A model generated the notes under the pieces. The model was not told the origin of the DNA and made no database searches. It saw nothing but the letters and a program-made list of their open reading frames with translations. DNA of 13,244 nucleotides from Acidobacteriota bacterium (GTDB lineage Bacteria > Acidobacteriota > Vicinamibacteria > Vicinamibacterales > Fen-181), in contig JAJXZZ010000030.1 of the NCBI GenBank assembly GCA_021779795.1, positions 1-13,244 of the forward strand, read 5' to 3'. Shown here piece after piece: positions 6,207 through 13,193 of the stretch (within the stretch, counting starts at the first letter, position 1; each line of letters begins with the position of its first letter). A program made the position numbers and the translations under genes.

Positions 6207-6216
6207 AGTCCTGCGC
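6195..6216. repeat. Palindromic repeat with the HIT gene stop at its centre
   Basis: GCGCAGGACT (6195-6204) and AGTCCTGCGC (6207-6216) are perfect 10-bp inverted arms around GA. The central TGA (6204-6206) is the stop of the HIT gene, which therefore ends Ala-Gln-Asp from repeat sequence. It pairs in design with the facing copy at 6287-6304. Just downstream, CCGACCG (6216-6222) and CGGTCGG (6239-6245) form another 7-bp stem. Together they may serve as a bidirectional 3'-end structure, without T-tracts. Confidence 0.75.
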
Positions 6217-6286
6217 CGACCGATGTTCCAGGGCCGCCCGGTCGGTGCCCGGGCCGTGGCGGTGCTGCCTTGAAGCAACGGTCACC

Positions 6287-6304
6287 GCAGGGCTTCAGCC
6301 CTGC
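6287..6304. repeat. Facing palindromic repeat with the HMA gene stop at its centre
   Basis: GCAGGGCT (6287-6294) and AGCCCTGC (6297-6304) are perfect inverted arms around TC. Read on the minus strand this is GCAGGGC-TGA-AGCCCTGC, the same design as GCAGGAC-TGA-AGTCCTGC at 6195-6216. The TGA (6295-6297 complement) ends the heavy-metal-associated protein, which finishes Lys-Gln-Gly. The two palindromes are thus inverted copies, roughly 70 bp apart, resembling a paired REP-type unit. Confidence 0.75.
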
Positions 6305-6504
6305 TTAACTCGATACCCGAGCCCCGTGATCTTCGCCTTGACCGCTTCCAGGTCGGCCTGGCCCTCGTCAAACGTCACCGTCACCCGCTCGTCCTTGTGC
6401 GACGCCTCGACCGCGGTGACTCCCGGCAGCTTGCCCACGGCCCGCTTGACGGCGTTCTCGCAGCCGCCGCAGGTCATTCCCGTCACGTGAAGCGTTTCAG
6501 TCAT
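6295..6504 (-). CDS. Heavy-metal-associated domain protein (CopZ-like copper chaperone)
   Basis: A 69-residue single-domain protein of the HMA (ferredoxin-like beta-alpha-beta-beta-alpha-beta) fold. The metal site is MTCGGC (10-15), the MxCxxC motif that binds Cu(I) in CopZ/Atx1 chaperones. AVKRAVGKLPGV (18-29), ERVTVTFDEG (39-48) and ITGLGYRV (59-66) match the rest of the fold. It could deliver copper to a P-type ATPase, or bind another soft metal; no ATPase or CueR/CsoR regulator gene is in this window. The ATG at 6504 gives the family-standard N-terminus. Only a weak AGG lies upstream, and TATCCT seven bases before the ATG could be a -10 of a short-leader mRNA. It lies downstream of repeat element E and converges on the HIT gene. 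Confidence 0.88.
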   Translation of the reverse strand: MTETLHVTGMTCGGCENAVKRAVGKLPGVTAVEASHKDERVTVTFDEGQADLEAVKAKITGLGYRVKQG

Positions 6505-6521
6505 ACCTACTAGGATACAGA

Positions 6522-6694
6522 AATCGGGGGACGGGAAGAGGAGTCGGAACTGACGCAGTCGATCGGACCTGACGCTGGGGGGTCGGAACTGACGAATGTC
6601 AGTCGGGATCGACCCCCGGGCGCAGCCTCCGACTTCTGGGCGCAGCCTCCGACTTCTGGGCGCAGCGTCCGACTTCAGTGCGCCGCCCCCGATT
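6522..6694. repeat. 173-bp inverted-end repeat element with three ~20-bp units per arm (element E)
   Basis: AATCGGGGG (6522-6530) and CCCCCGATT (6686-6694) are perfect 9-bp inverted ends. The left arm has three copies of a roughly 20-bp unit (G)TCGGA(A/C)CTGACG at 6543, 6563 and 6583. The right arm has three 20-bp copies (6618-6677) that, read on the other strand, contain AGTCGGA followed by CTGCGC, a related unit. Between the arms a hairpin forms: GGGGGTCG (6578-6585) pairs with CGACCCCC (6610-6617), and inside it ACTGAC (6588-6593) pairs with GTCAGT (6598-6603) around GAAT. The right end enters the TAA stop of the acyl-CoA dehydrogenase (6693-6695). No coding potential or transposase is present. 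The end AATCGG(C/G)GG is shared with element C. Confidence 0.8.
6618..6677. repeat. Three tandem 20-bp repeats (right arm of element E)
   Basis: The unit GGGCGCAGCCTCCGACTTCT occurs at 6618-6637 and 6638-6657 without a mismatch, then at 6658-6677 with two changes (CCTCC to CGTCC, final T to A). The copies are directly adjacent, with no spacers, so this is not a CRISPR. Confidence 0.9.
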
Positions 6695-7859
6695 ACGAGA
6701 GCAAGTTCTTGGCGATCGTCTGCAGCTGCATGTTCGACGTGCCCTCGTAGATCTGCCCGATCTTCGCGTCGCGGAACAGCTTCTCGACCGGGTAGTCCTT
6801 CACGTAGCCGTAGCCGCCGTAGATCTGCACGGCGAGCGACGTGACGTGCTCGGCCACCTGCGACGAGAACAGCTTGCACATGGCCGCCTCCTGGAGGAAC
6901 GGCTTGCGCGCGTCGCGCAGGCGCGCGGCGTTGTAGACCATCAGGCGGGCGGCCTCCAGCTCGGTGGCCACCTGCGCGAGCTGGAACTGCACGGCCTGGA
7001 ACTCGCCGATCGCCTTGCCGAACTGCTTGCGCTCCTTGGTGTAGGCCACGGCGTGGGCGAGGGCGCCGCGCGAGAGGCCGATCATCTGCGCGCCGATGCC
7101 GATCCGTCCCTCGTTGAGCGTCTCGATCGCGACCTTGTACCCCTTGCCGACCTCGCCGAGCACCTGGTCGGCCGTCACGGCGCAGTCCTCGAGCAGCAGC
7201 TCGCACGTGCTGCTGGCGCGGATGCCGAGCTTGTCCTCCTTCTTGCCGACGACGAACCCGGGCGCGCCCCGCTCGATGACGAACGCGGTGATGCCGCGGT
7301 AGCCGGCCTCGGGGTTCACGTTGGCGAAGACGATGAAGACGTCGGCCTCGTTGCCGTTGCTGATCCAGAGCTTGCGGCCGTTGATCACGTAGCCGCCGTC
7401 GCGCGCGGTGGCGCGGGCCGCCATGGCAAAGGCGTCGCTGCCGGAGCCGGCCTCCGACAGGGCGTAGGCGCCGACCGACCGGGACGCGAGGGCCGGCAGG
7501 TAGCGGCGCTTCATCGCGTCCGAGCCCCAGCGCATGAAGGCGTTGGAGACCAGCGTGTTCTGGACGTCCACCAGCAGGCCGATCGCCGGGTCCACCTGCG
7601 ACAGCGCCTCGACGGCGAGCACCGAGTGGAAGAAGGTGGCGCCGGCCCCGCCGAACGTCTCCGGAATCTCGATGCCCATCACCCCGAGTCCGAACAGCTC
7701 GTCCACGAGCGTTCGCGGCATCTTGGCGTGCTCGTCCATCTCGCGGACGAGCGGGCGGACGCGCTGGTCGGCGAACTCCAGCACGCTGTCGCGGAAGAGC
7801 TGCTCGTCCTCGGCGAGCGCGGTGAGCGGAACCCCGGTTTCGAACGTTTCTTTGGACAC
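6693..7859 (-). CDS. Acyl-CoA dehydrogenase, short/branched-chain type
   Basis: FAD enzyme that oxidises acyl-CoA to 2-enoyl-CoA and passes electrons to ETF, in fatty-acid or branched-chain amino-acid breakdown. The 388-residue length is standard. YALSEAGSGSDA (132-143) is the FAD/substrate loop. ERKQFGKAIGEFQAVQFQLA (276-295) and QIYGGYGYVKDYPVEKLFRDAK (345-366) are family signatures. IYEGTSNMQ (370-378) carries the probable catalytic base Glu372, the position used in butyryl-, short-chain and 2-methyl-branched enzymes. The start is the GTG at 7859 (SKETFETG), with AGGAG seven bases away; the in-frame ATG at 7898 would add 13 residues and overlap the divergent VWFA gene. No ETF, enoyl-CoA hydratase or thiolase neighbour is in the window, so the substrate is unknown. 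The stop lies at the edge of repeat element E. Confidence 0.95.
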   Translation of the reverse strand: MSKETFETGVPLTALAEDEQLFRDSVLEFADQRVRPLVREMDEHAKMPRTLVDELFGLGVMGIEIPETFGGAGATFFHSVLAVEALSQVDPAIGLLVDVQNTLVSNAFMRWGSDAMKRRYLPALASRSVGAYALSEAGSGSDAFAMAARATARDGGYVINGRKLWISNGNEADVFIVFANVNPEAGYRGITAFVIERGAPGFVVGKKEDKLGIRASSTCELLLEDCAVTADQVLGEVGKGYKVAIETLNEGRIGIGAQMIGLSRGALAHAVAYTKERKQFGKAIGEFQAVQFQLAQVATELEAARLMVYNAARLRDARKPFLQEAAMCKLFSSQVAEHVTSLAVQIYGGYGYVKDYPVEKLFRDAKIGQIYEGTSNMQLQTIAKNLLS

Positions 7860-7866
7860 AGGCGGT

Positions 7867-7871
7867 CTCCT
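7867..7871 (-). promoter_or_regulatory. Shine-Dalgarno site deciding the acyl-CoA dehydrogenase start
   Basis: AGGAG on the minus strand, 7 nt before the GTG at 7859. It makes the GTG preferable to the ATG at 7898. Confidence 0.65.
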
Positions 7872-7885
7872 GATGAGAAGACAAG

Positions 7886-9991
7886 ATGGTATCATCAAGC
7901 CGATCCCCTATGCGCGGTCTTTCCTGGCTCGCATCGGCGGTCGTGCTCGGCGCCCTGGCGGGGCTCCAGGCGACCCCGCCGCTGGCCGCGGCCGCGCCGC
8001 AGGCCGTCCCGCCGCCAGCCCGGCCGGCGGCGCCGCAGAAGCCCGGCCAGGTGCCCACCTTCCGGGCCGGCGTCAACTACGTGAGCGTGGACGCGATCGT
8101 CACCGACCGCGCCGGCCGGCCCGTCGGCGACCTGGGCCCCGGCGACTTCGAGGTGACCGAGGACGGCCGGACGCAGAAGATCGAGACCTTCAAGTACCTC
8201 GCCGTGGACGGCCAGCCGACGCCGGGCGAGCCGGTGCCGAGGGAGATCCGGTCCGAGTACGACGAGGAGTCCGAGGCGGCCCGCCCCGACGTCCGGCTGT
8301 TCGTGATCTTCCTCGACGACTACCACGTCCGGCGGAGCTCGGCGATGGCCGTCAGGCCCGCCCTCACCGCGTTCGTGCGCAAGATGATCGGCCCCTCCGA
8401 CCTGTGCGCGATCATGTACCCCGAGATGCCCGTCAGCTCGGTGCTGCTGACGCGCAACCAGGACGCGCTGCTGTCGGCCATCCAGCACTTCGAGGGGCGG
8501 AAGTACGACTACCAGCCGCGGTACCCGTTCGAGGAGCAGTTCGCCAGCTACCCCGCGGCGACGGTCGAGCGGATCCGGAACGAGGTGAGCCTGTCGGCGC
8601 TCGAGTCGCTGGTGACGCACCTCGGGTCGCTCCGCGAGGGGCGCAAGTCGGTGATCCTGGTGAGCGAGGGGTACGCCGGCGTCCTGCCGGCGCAGCTGAA
8701 CGACCCGATCGCCTCGATGCCGGGCATCGGGAACCCGGCGCGCCACGCGTCCGGCCTCGAGTCGATCGACGACCGGACGGCGTTCTTCGCGAGCCTCGAC
8801 GTGGAGCAGCTGCTGCGCCCGGTGTACGACGCCGCCAACCGGAACAACGCCGCCATCTACGCGCTCGACCCGAGGGGGCTCGCCACCAGCGAGTTCAACC
8901 TGTCGGAGAACGTCGGCGGCGAGACCGACCGGCAGATGCTGCAGGCGACGCTCGACACGCTGCGCACGCTCGCCACGCAGACCGACGGCCGCGCCATCGT
9001 CAACCGCAACGACCTGGACGGGGCGCTGCAGCAGGTGGTCCGCGACGCGAGCGCCTACTACCTGCTCGGCTACAACTCGACGCACACGGCGCCGGACGGG
9101 AAGTTCCACGAGATCAAGGTCCGGGTGAAGCGGCCCGGCGTGCAGGTCCGCGCCCGGCGCGGGTACTGGGCGCTGACGCGGGAGGAGCTGGACAAGGCGC
9201 TGAAGCCGCCGCGCCCGCCCGTGCCCACCGCCGTGGACAAGGCGCTGGAGTCGATGGCCGCGCCCCGGCGCGGGCGCTACATCCGCGACTGGATCGGGAC
9301 GGGCCGGGGCGAGGGCGGGAAGACCCGCGTGACGTTCGCCTGGCAGGCGCTGCCGCCCGTGCCGGGGCTCGAGCCCACGCCGGGCGTCTCCGTCACGCTC
9401 GAGGCGTCGCGCGGCGACCGCGTGTTCTATCGCGGCGCGGTCGGCGCCGCCGCGCAGGCTCCCGCGGGCGGCGGCCCGGCGTCCGGCGACATCCGCGAGG
9501 CGTCGGCGGTGATGTTCGACGCCGAGCCCGGTCCGCTGGAGTGCCGGATCGTCGTCAAGGGGGAGCGAGGCGAGACGCTCGACACCGAGCAGCGCAGCGT
9601 CACGGTTCCCGACCTCACGAAGGTCCAGGTGGCCCTGTCGACGCCGACGGTGTTCGCGAGCGCCAACGCGAAGGAGTTTCGGGCGCTGCTGGCGAACGCC
9701 GCGCCGACGCCAACGCCCAGCCGGGAGTTCCGCCGCGTCGAGCGCCTGCTGGTTCGCTTCGAGGTCTACGCGCCGGGCTCCGAGGCGCCGGCCGTCACGG
9801 CGCGCGTGCTGAACCGGCTGGGCGGCGGCATGGCCGACCTGCCGGTGCGGCCCCCGCAGCCGCCGGGCGCGTTCTACCAGCTCGACCTGCCGCTGGCCGG
9901 GTTCGCGCCCGGGGAATACCTGATCGAGGTGAAGGCCCGCTCGGCCAGCGGCGAGGCGACCGAATTGGTGCCGCTCAAGGTCTCGGGATAG
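7886..9991 (+). CDS. Secreted VWFA-related (acidobacterial TIGR03436-type) protein
   Basis: A 701-residue exported protein of unknown role. A signal peptide spans about residues 1-38 (Arg-containing start, GLSWLASAVVLGALAG core, Ala-rich cleavage region), followed by a Pro/Ala linker. VSVDAIVTDRAGRPVGDL (67-84) with DFEVTEDGRTQKIETF (87-102) is the opening of the VWFA-related domain that is greatly expanded in Acidobacteriota. The Rossmann-like part follows: RLFVIFLDDYH (137-147) is at the usual MIDAS strand, but DDYHVRRSS lacks a clean DxSxS. KSVILVSEGY (254-263) and YYLLGYNSTH (391-400), then KVRVKRPGVQVRARRGYW, end the domain. Residues beyond about 440 are beta-rich and not recognised. The ATG at 7910 (MRGLSW) is an alternative start that keeps the signal peptide; neither start has a strong SD. 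It is divergent from the acyl-CoA dehydrogenase (26 bp) and converges on the barrel protein with a 12-bp gap. Confidence 0.88.
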   Translation: MVSSSRSPMRGLSWLASAVVLGALAGLQATPPLAAAAPQAVPPPARPAAPQKPGQVPTFRAGVNYVSVDAIVTDRAGRPVGDLGPGDFEVTEDGRTQKIETFKYLAVDGQPTPGEPVPREIRSEYDEESEAARPDVRLFVIFLDDYHVRRSSAMAVRPALTAFVRKMIGPSDLCAIMYPEMPVSSVLLTRNQDALLSAIQHFEGRKYDYQPRYPFEEQFASYPAATVERIRNEVSLSALESLVTHLGSLREGRKSVILVSEGYAGVLPAQLNDPIASMPGIGNPARHASGLESIDDRTAFFASLDVEQLLRPVYDAANRNNAAIYALDPRGLATSEFNLSENVGGETDRQMLQATLDTLRTLATQTDGRAIVNRNDLDGALQQVVRDASAYYLLGYNSTHTAPDGKFHEIKVRVKRPGVQVRARRGYWALTREELDKALKPPRPPVPTAVDKALESMAAPRRGRYIRDWIGTGRGEGGKTRVTFAWQALPPVPGLEPTPGVSVTLEASRGDRVFYRGAVGAAAQAPAGGGPASGDIREASAVMFDAEPGPLECRIVVKGERGETLDTEQRSVTVPDLTKVQVALSTPTVFASANAKEFRALLANAAPTPTPSREFRRVERLLVRFEVYAPGSEAPAVTARVLNRLGGGMADLPVRPPQPPGAFYQLDLPLAGFAPGEYLIEVKARSASGEATELVPLKVSG

Positions 9992-10003
9992 CGTTCCCCA
10001 TTC

Positions 10004-13000
10004 CTACCAGTCGTACCCGATCCAGAAGCTGAACCGGGCCTTGCGCCAGTCGGCGGCCGCGTCCGCGCCGAAGATCGCGTTCTCCCACCCCTTGTTGAAC
10101 GTCGTCCGCCACGCCCAGTCGAAGTGCAGCGGCAGGCCGAGGATGAGCGTCTGGAGGCCGATGCCGTACGACGCCCGCGCGTCCTGCAGGCGGAAGCCGC
10201 TCACGGTGACCGGCGGATCGTAGATGGGGACGAGGTGGCCGGCCTCGTCGAGGCCGACGCCCGTCTGCCGCTGGTACGTCTCGGTGGACGACGAGGCGAA
10301 CTTGAACCCCTGGTTGTCGAACCACCCGGCGCCGACGTCGAAGAAGAACACGCCGCGCAAGCCGCCGAGCACGCCGATCGGCGTCAGCATCGCCTGGATG
10401 ATCGGGAACCGCAGCTCGGCGTTGCCCCAGACGGCGTTCTGGCCGATGAACTGCAGGTAGTCGTACCCCCGCATGTCCCCCATCCCGCCGAAGTAGGTGT
10501 AGTCGGGATAGCCGCCCCAACTCCGGAACCCGCGGAGGCGGAAGGCGAGCACGCCCGTGTTGACCAGCCGCTGGTAGTACCGCAGGTCGACGTCGACCGT
10601 CTGGCGCGACAGCAGCGAGCCGAGCTTCGGGGCCCCCTCGTACGAGAGCCGCATCGTGTTGCCGGCCAGCGGGCCGAACTCGCGGAAGACGGTGGTCTCC
10701 TGGATGAAGGACACGCCGATCGGCAGGAACGACGCGCCGAAGCCGAGCGAGGTCGCGCCCGGGAAGTACTGGGAGAGGTCGGCGACCTGCTGGTCGTTGT
10801 ACGAGTCGCTCTGGTGGAAGAGCCCCGTCGACACCTGGATCCGGCGGTAGGTGTCGATCGGGTAGATGCCGAACAGGCTGCCGCCGACCACCGAGCGCGT
10901 GGCCTGCGCCATGTCGCGCGTGATGAAGGGCTGGAGCAGCGGGTCGTAGTAGTAGGGGTTGTTGCCGTAGTAGAACTGCTTCTGGTACACCCCCTGCACG
11001 GCCCACTGGAAGCGGCGCGACAGGTCGGTGTAGGCGCCGGCGAACGTCGTGTACTGCATGACGGCGCCGACGGTGAAGTCGAAGCGGTGGTCGCCGAGCA
11101 CGTCGCTCATGCTGATGTCGGTGCCGCCGTAGAAGTCGCCGTTGTTGGTCACGCCGGCGGCGATGCTCGGGCGCCCCTCGAGGAACATCTTCTCGAACCG
11201 CTTCTTCGCCCGGATGTTGTCGGAGACGAGCGTGTGGCTGAGCGGCGCCTGGAAGTCGATGATCGGGCCCGGCGCCCCGAAGTCGGAAGCGGCCGCCGTG
11301 TGCAGCGGCTTGGCCAGGTCCAGCGCGTGCAGCCCGTACCGCGCCTTGAAGTAGGTGACGAACGCCACCCGCGTGGCCCCGCCGTCCTTGAGGACGACCG
11401 GCGAGAGGTTGCCGCCGACCGAGTCGGTGTACTGCTGGAGCGCGCCCGTCTTCAGGCTGAGCGTCCAGACGTTGTAGATGTTGCCGTTGCGGGCCACCTC
11501 CGGATCGATCGTCTCGTTCGGGTCGGTGGCCGTCGACGAGAACACGATCGTGTTCTCGTCGATGAAGGCGGCGGCCGCGTCGTCGTAGGTGCCGAAGGTG
11601 AGCTGCGTCGTCTTCCTGGTCGCCACGTCGAGGCGGAACAGCTTCTGGTTGCCGCTGATCCGCGCGAGGTAGACGATCGACCGGCCGTCGGGCGAGAACA
11701 CCGGCGCGTAGTCGTAGAACTTGTCGTCGGTCAGGTTGGTGATCTCGCCGCTGTCGAGCGCGACCTGGAAGATGTCGCTCTTCGCGTCGCGGAGCGCCGA
11801 GAACACGATCGACCGGCCGTCGGGCGAGAAGCAGGGCGACTCGGGCTCGTCCACCGAGGTCAGGGGCAGGCGCCGGATGACCTTGCGCGAGACGACGTCC
11901 TCGATGACCAGCCCCTTGGACCGGCCGAAGCGGACGAAGTAGGCGAGCCGGTCGCCGCCCGGGCCCCAGGCCATCCACGGCACGGTGTTCCACCGCGTGC
12001 CCGGGATGGACAGGTACTGGAACCCCATGTCCTTGTCGAATCCCCTCGTCAGGTTGCGGACGACCTGGCCGTCCTTCGCCGAGGAGAGGATGATGTCGTA
12101 CTCCTGGTCCCAGCGGTTCGCCGTGACGATGGCGAGCAGGTCGCCCGACGGGGAGGGCGCGGCCGACAGGGCGGCGGTGTAGTGCGTCTTGTCGGGGTCC
12201 GGCGCCAGGCTGCGCCCGTAGTCCACCGGCCGCTCCTTGTCGCGGAACGGCTTGAAGCGCTCCTTCAGGTACTTCTCGAACTGCTGGTCGAAGTCGTCGG
12301 CCTTCAGCTTGAACGCCTCCTCGTAGGCGCTCTGGCCGCCGCCGATGATCCCCTTGCGGACCGAGAAGAGGAACTGCCGGATCCCCTCCTTGCCCCAGCG
12401 CGCCTCCATGAACTCGTAGGCGGCGTGGCCCAGGTTGTAGACGAGGCGCGGGTTCGACGTGTCGCCGTAGCCCTCCAGCTTGCTCATCTTCGGCACGATG
12501 TCGGCGACGGCGGCGTCGCGCACCGTGGCCAGGTCGAGCGGCGTCCAGACGCCGGTCTCGTAGTCCGACAGCCCCTCCTCGATCCACAGGGGCTGCTCGC
12601 GGCCGATGAGCGCCTGGGGGATGATGTCGAACTCGAAGACGTGCGTCAGCTCGTGCGTGATCGTCCGGTAGAGCAGGTCGGGCGGCTCGTCGAGCGGCAG
12701 CAGCACCCGGTTGCGCGTCGGCTCGGCGAAGGCGGCCACGCCCTCCTGCACCGCGCCCGGGATCACGTTCTGCTGCTCGAACTCGATGTGCGTCTTGAAG
12801 AGGATGAGGGGGACCTTGAACGCCAGGTCGTGCTTGAGGTCGGCGCTGACCGACTGGTAGGCGCTCTCGGCGTACGCGGCGACCCGTTCGAGGTGCGGCT
12901 GCACGGCGGAGTAGTAATAGATCTCGAAGTGGTCCGTCGTGTAGATGTGCCAGTCGAAGTTCCCGTAATGGACCAGGTTCTTCCCGTAGTACGGGACGAA

Positions 13001-13105
13001 CGGGTTCTCCTGCGCCCGCGCGGGCGGCGCGGACGCGGCGGCGGCCACGAACAGGAGACCGGCAATCCAGGCTGCACGACGTGCGCGCGGCAGGCGCGTA
13101 CGCAT
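10004..13105 (-). CDS. Exported HExxH metallopeptidase / TolB-like propeller / Omp85-like barrel fusion
   Basis: A 1033-residue protein with three regions. A signal peptide at 1-31 ends ARA before QENPF. Residues about 45-290 form a gluzincin-type peptidase region: HELTHVFEFD (151-160) supplies H151, E152 and H155, and WIEEGLSDY (174-182) supplies the probable third zinc ligand, Glu177. Residues about 305-600 are a beta-propeller, with PD40/TolB repeats FSPDGRSIVF (426-435) and FSPDGRSIVY (470-479). Residues about 640-1033 are rich in aromatic beta strands. GGMGDMRGYDYLQF and GNAELRFPI (873-902) match the Omp85/surface-antigen barrel, and the C-terminal FWIGYDW ends in Trp, like a BAM-recognised OMP signal. 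It is probably outer-membrane anchored, with peptidase and propeller in the periplasm. The ATG at 13105 has GAGGTG 6 nt upstream. Protease activity and substrate are unproven. Confidence 0.85.
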   Translation of the reverse strand: MRTRLPRARRAAWIAGLLFVAAAASAPPARAQENPFVPYYGKNLVHYGNFDWHIYTTDHFEIYYYSAVQPHLERVAAYAESAYQSVSADLKHDLAFKVPLILFKTHIEFEQQNVIPGAVQEGVAAFAEPTRNRVLLPLDEPPDLLYRTITHELTHVFEFDIIPQALIGREQPLWIEEGLSDYETGVWTPLDLATVRDAAVADIVPKMSKLEGYGDTSNPRLVYNLGHAAYEFMEARWGKEGIRQFLFSVRKGIIGGGQSAYEEAFKLKADDFDQQFEKYLKERFKPFRDKERPVDYGRSLAPDPDKTHYTAALSAAPSPSGDLLAIVTANRWDQEYDIILSSAKDGQVVRNLTRGFDKDMGFQYLSIPGTRWNTVPWMAWGPGGDRLAYFVRFGRSKGLVIEDVVSRKVIRRLPLTSVDEPESPCFSPDGRSIVFSALRDAKSDIFQVALDSGEITNLTDDKFYDYAPVFSPDGRSIVYLARISGNQKLFRLDVATRKTTQLTFGTYDDAAAAFIDENTIVFSSTATDPNETIDPEVARNGNIYNVWTLSLKTGALQQYTDSVGGNLSPVVLKDGGATRVAFVTYFKARYGLHALDLAKPLHTAAASDFGAPGPIIDFQAPLSHTLVSDNIRAKKRFEKMFLEGRPSIAAGVTNNGDFYGGTDISMSDVLGDHRFDFTVGAVMQYTTFAGAYTDLSRRFQWAVQGVYQKQFYYGNNPYYYDPLLQPFITRDMAQATRSVVGGSLFGIYPIDTYRRIQVSTGLFHQSDSYNDQQVADLSQYFPGATSLGFGASFLPIGVSFIQETTVFREFGPLAGNTMRLSYEGAPKLGSLLSRQTVDVDLRYYQRLVNTGVLAFRLRGFRSWGGYPDYTYFGGMGDMRGYDYLQFIGQNAVWGNAELRFPIIQAMLTPIGVLGGLRGVFFFDVGAGWFDNQGFKFASSSTETYQRQTGVGLDEAGHLVPIYDPPVTVSGFRLQDARASYGIGLQTLILGLPLHFDWAWRTTFNKGWENAIFGADAAADWRKARFSFWIGYDW

Positions 13106-13111
13106 AGCGTT

Positions 13112-13117
13112 CACCTC
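13112..13117 (-). promoter_or_regulatory. Shine-Dalgarno site deciding the start of the barrel fusion gene
   Basis: GAGGTG on the minus strand, 6 nt before the ATG at 13105. It favours this start, which gives a clean signal peptide, over the in-frame ATG at 13165. Confidence 0.75.
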
Positions 13118-13164
13118 ATGGGCCGGGGAATGCGGGCAGGGCGCGCCCCGGCATCGATTCGGCA

Positions 13165-13193
13165 ATCTTACTGTCAGGCCAGCCGGGCTGCAA
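13165..13193 (-). promoter_or_regulatory. Possible promoter of the barrel fusion gene
   Basis: On the minus strand TTGCAG (13188-13193) is separated by 17 bp from TAAGAT (13165-13170), a modest sigma70-like pair (3/6 and 4/6 matches). It lies in the least GC-rich part of this intergenic stretch and would give a leader of about 50 nt. The in-frame ATG at 13165 falls at the -10, which supports the ATG at 13105. The remaining bases to 13244 are very GC-rich, with nothing recognisable. Confidence 0.35.

Noticed and set aside
6618..6677. CRISPR array
   Set aside because: The three 20-bp repeats are directly adjacent, with no spacers and no cas genes.
6522..6694. Insertion sequence
   Set aside because: There is no transposase, the length is only 173 bp, and a target duplication could not be seen. 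It is reported as a repeat element instead.
7860..7909. Divergent promoters between the acyl-CoA dehydrogenase and VWFA genes
   Set aside because: Partial -10-like strings such as TATCAT occur, but no convincing -35/-10 pair could be placed on either strand.
6295..8076. A 593-residue open frame ending in the heavy-metal-associated domain
   Set aside because: Only its last 69 residues are real. The upstream part crosses repeat element E and the acyl-CoA dehydrogenase in a wrong frame.
9992..10003. Terminator between the convergent VWFA and barrel genes
   Set aside because: Only 12 bp separate the genes, and no hairpin or T-tract is visible there.
7534..10032. An 832-residue open frame overlapping the VWFA-related gene
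   Set aside because: It is an out-of-frame shadow rich in Arg, Gly, Ala and Pro without motifs. The frame at 7886-9991 has a signal peptide and a recognisable domain.
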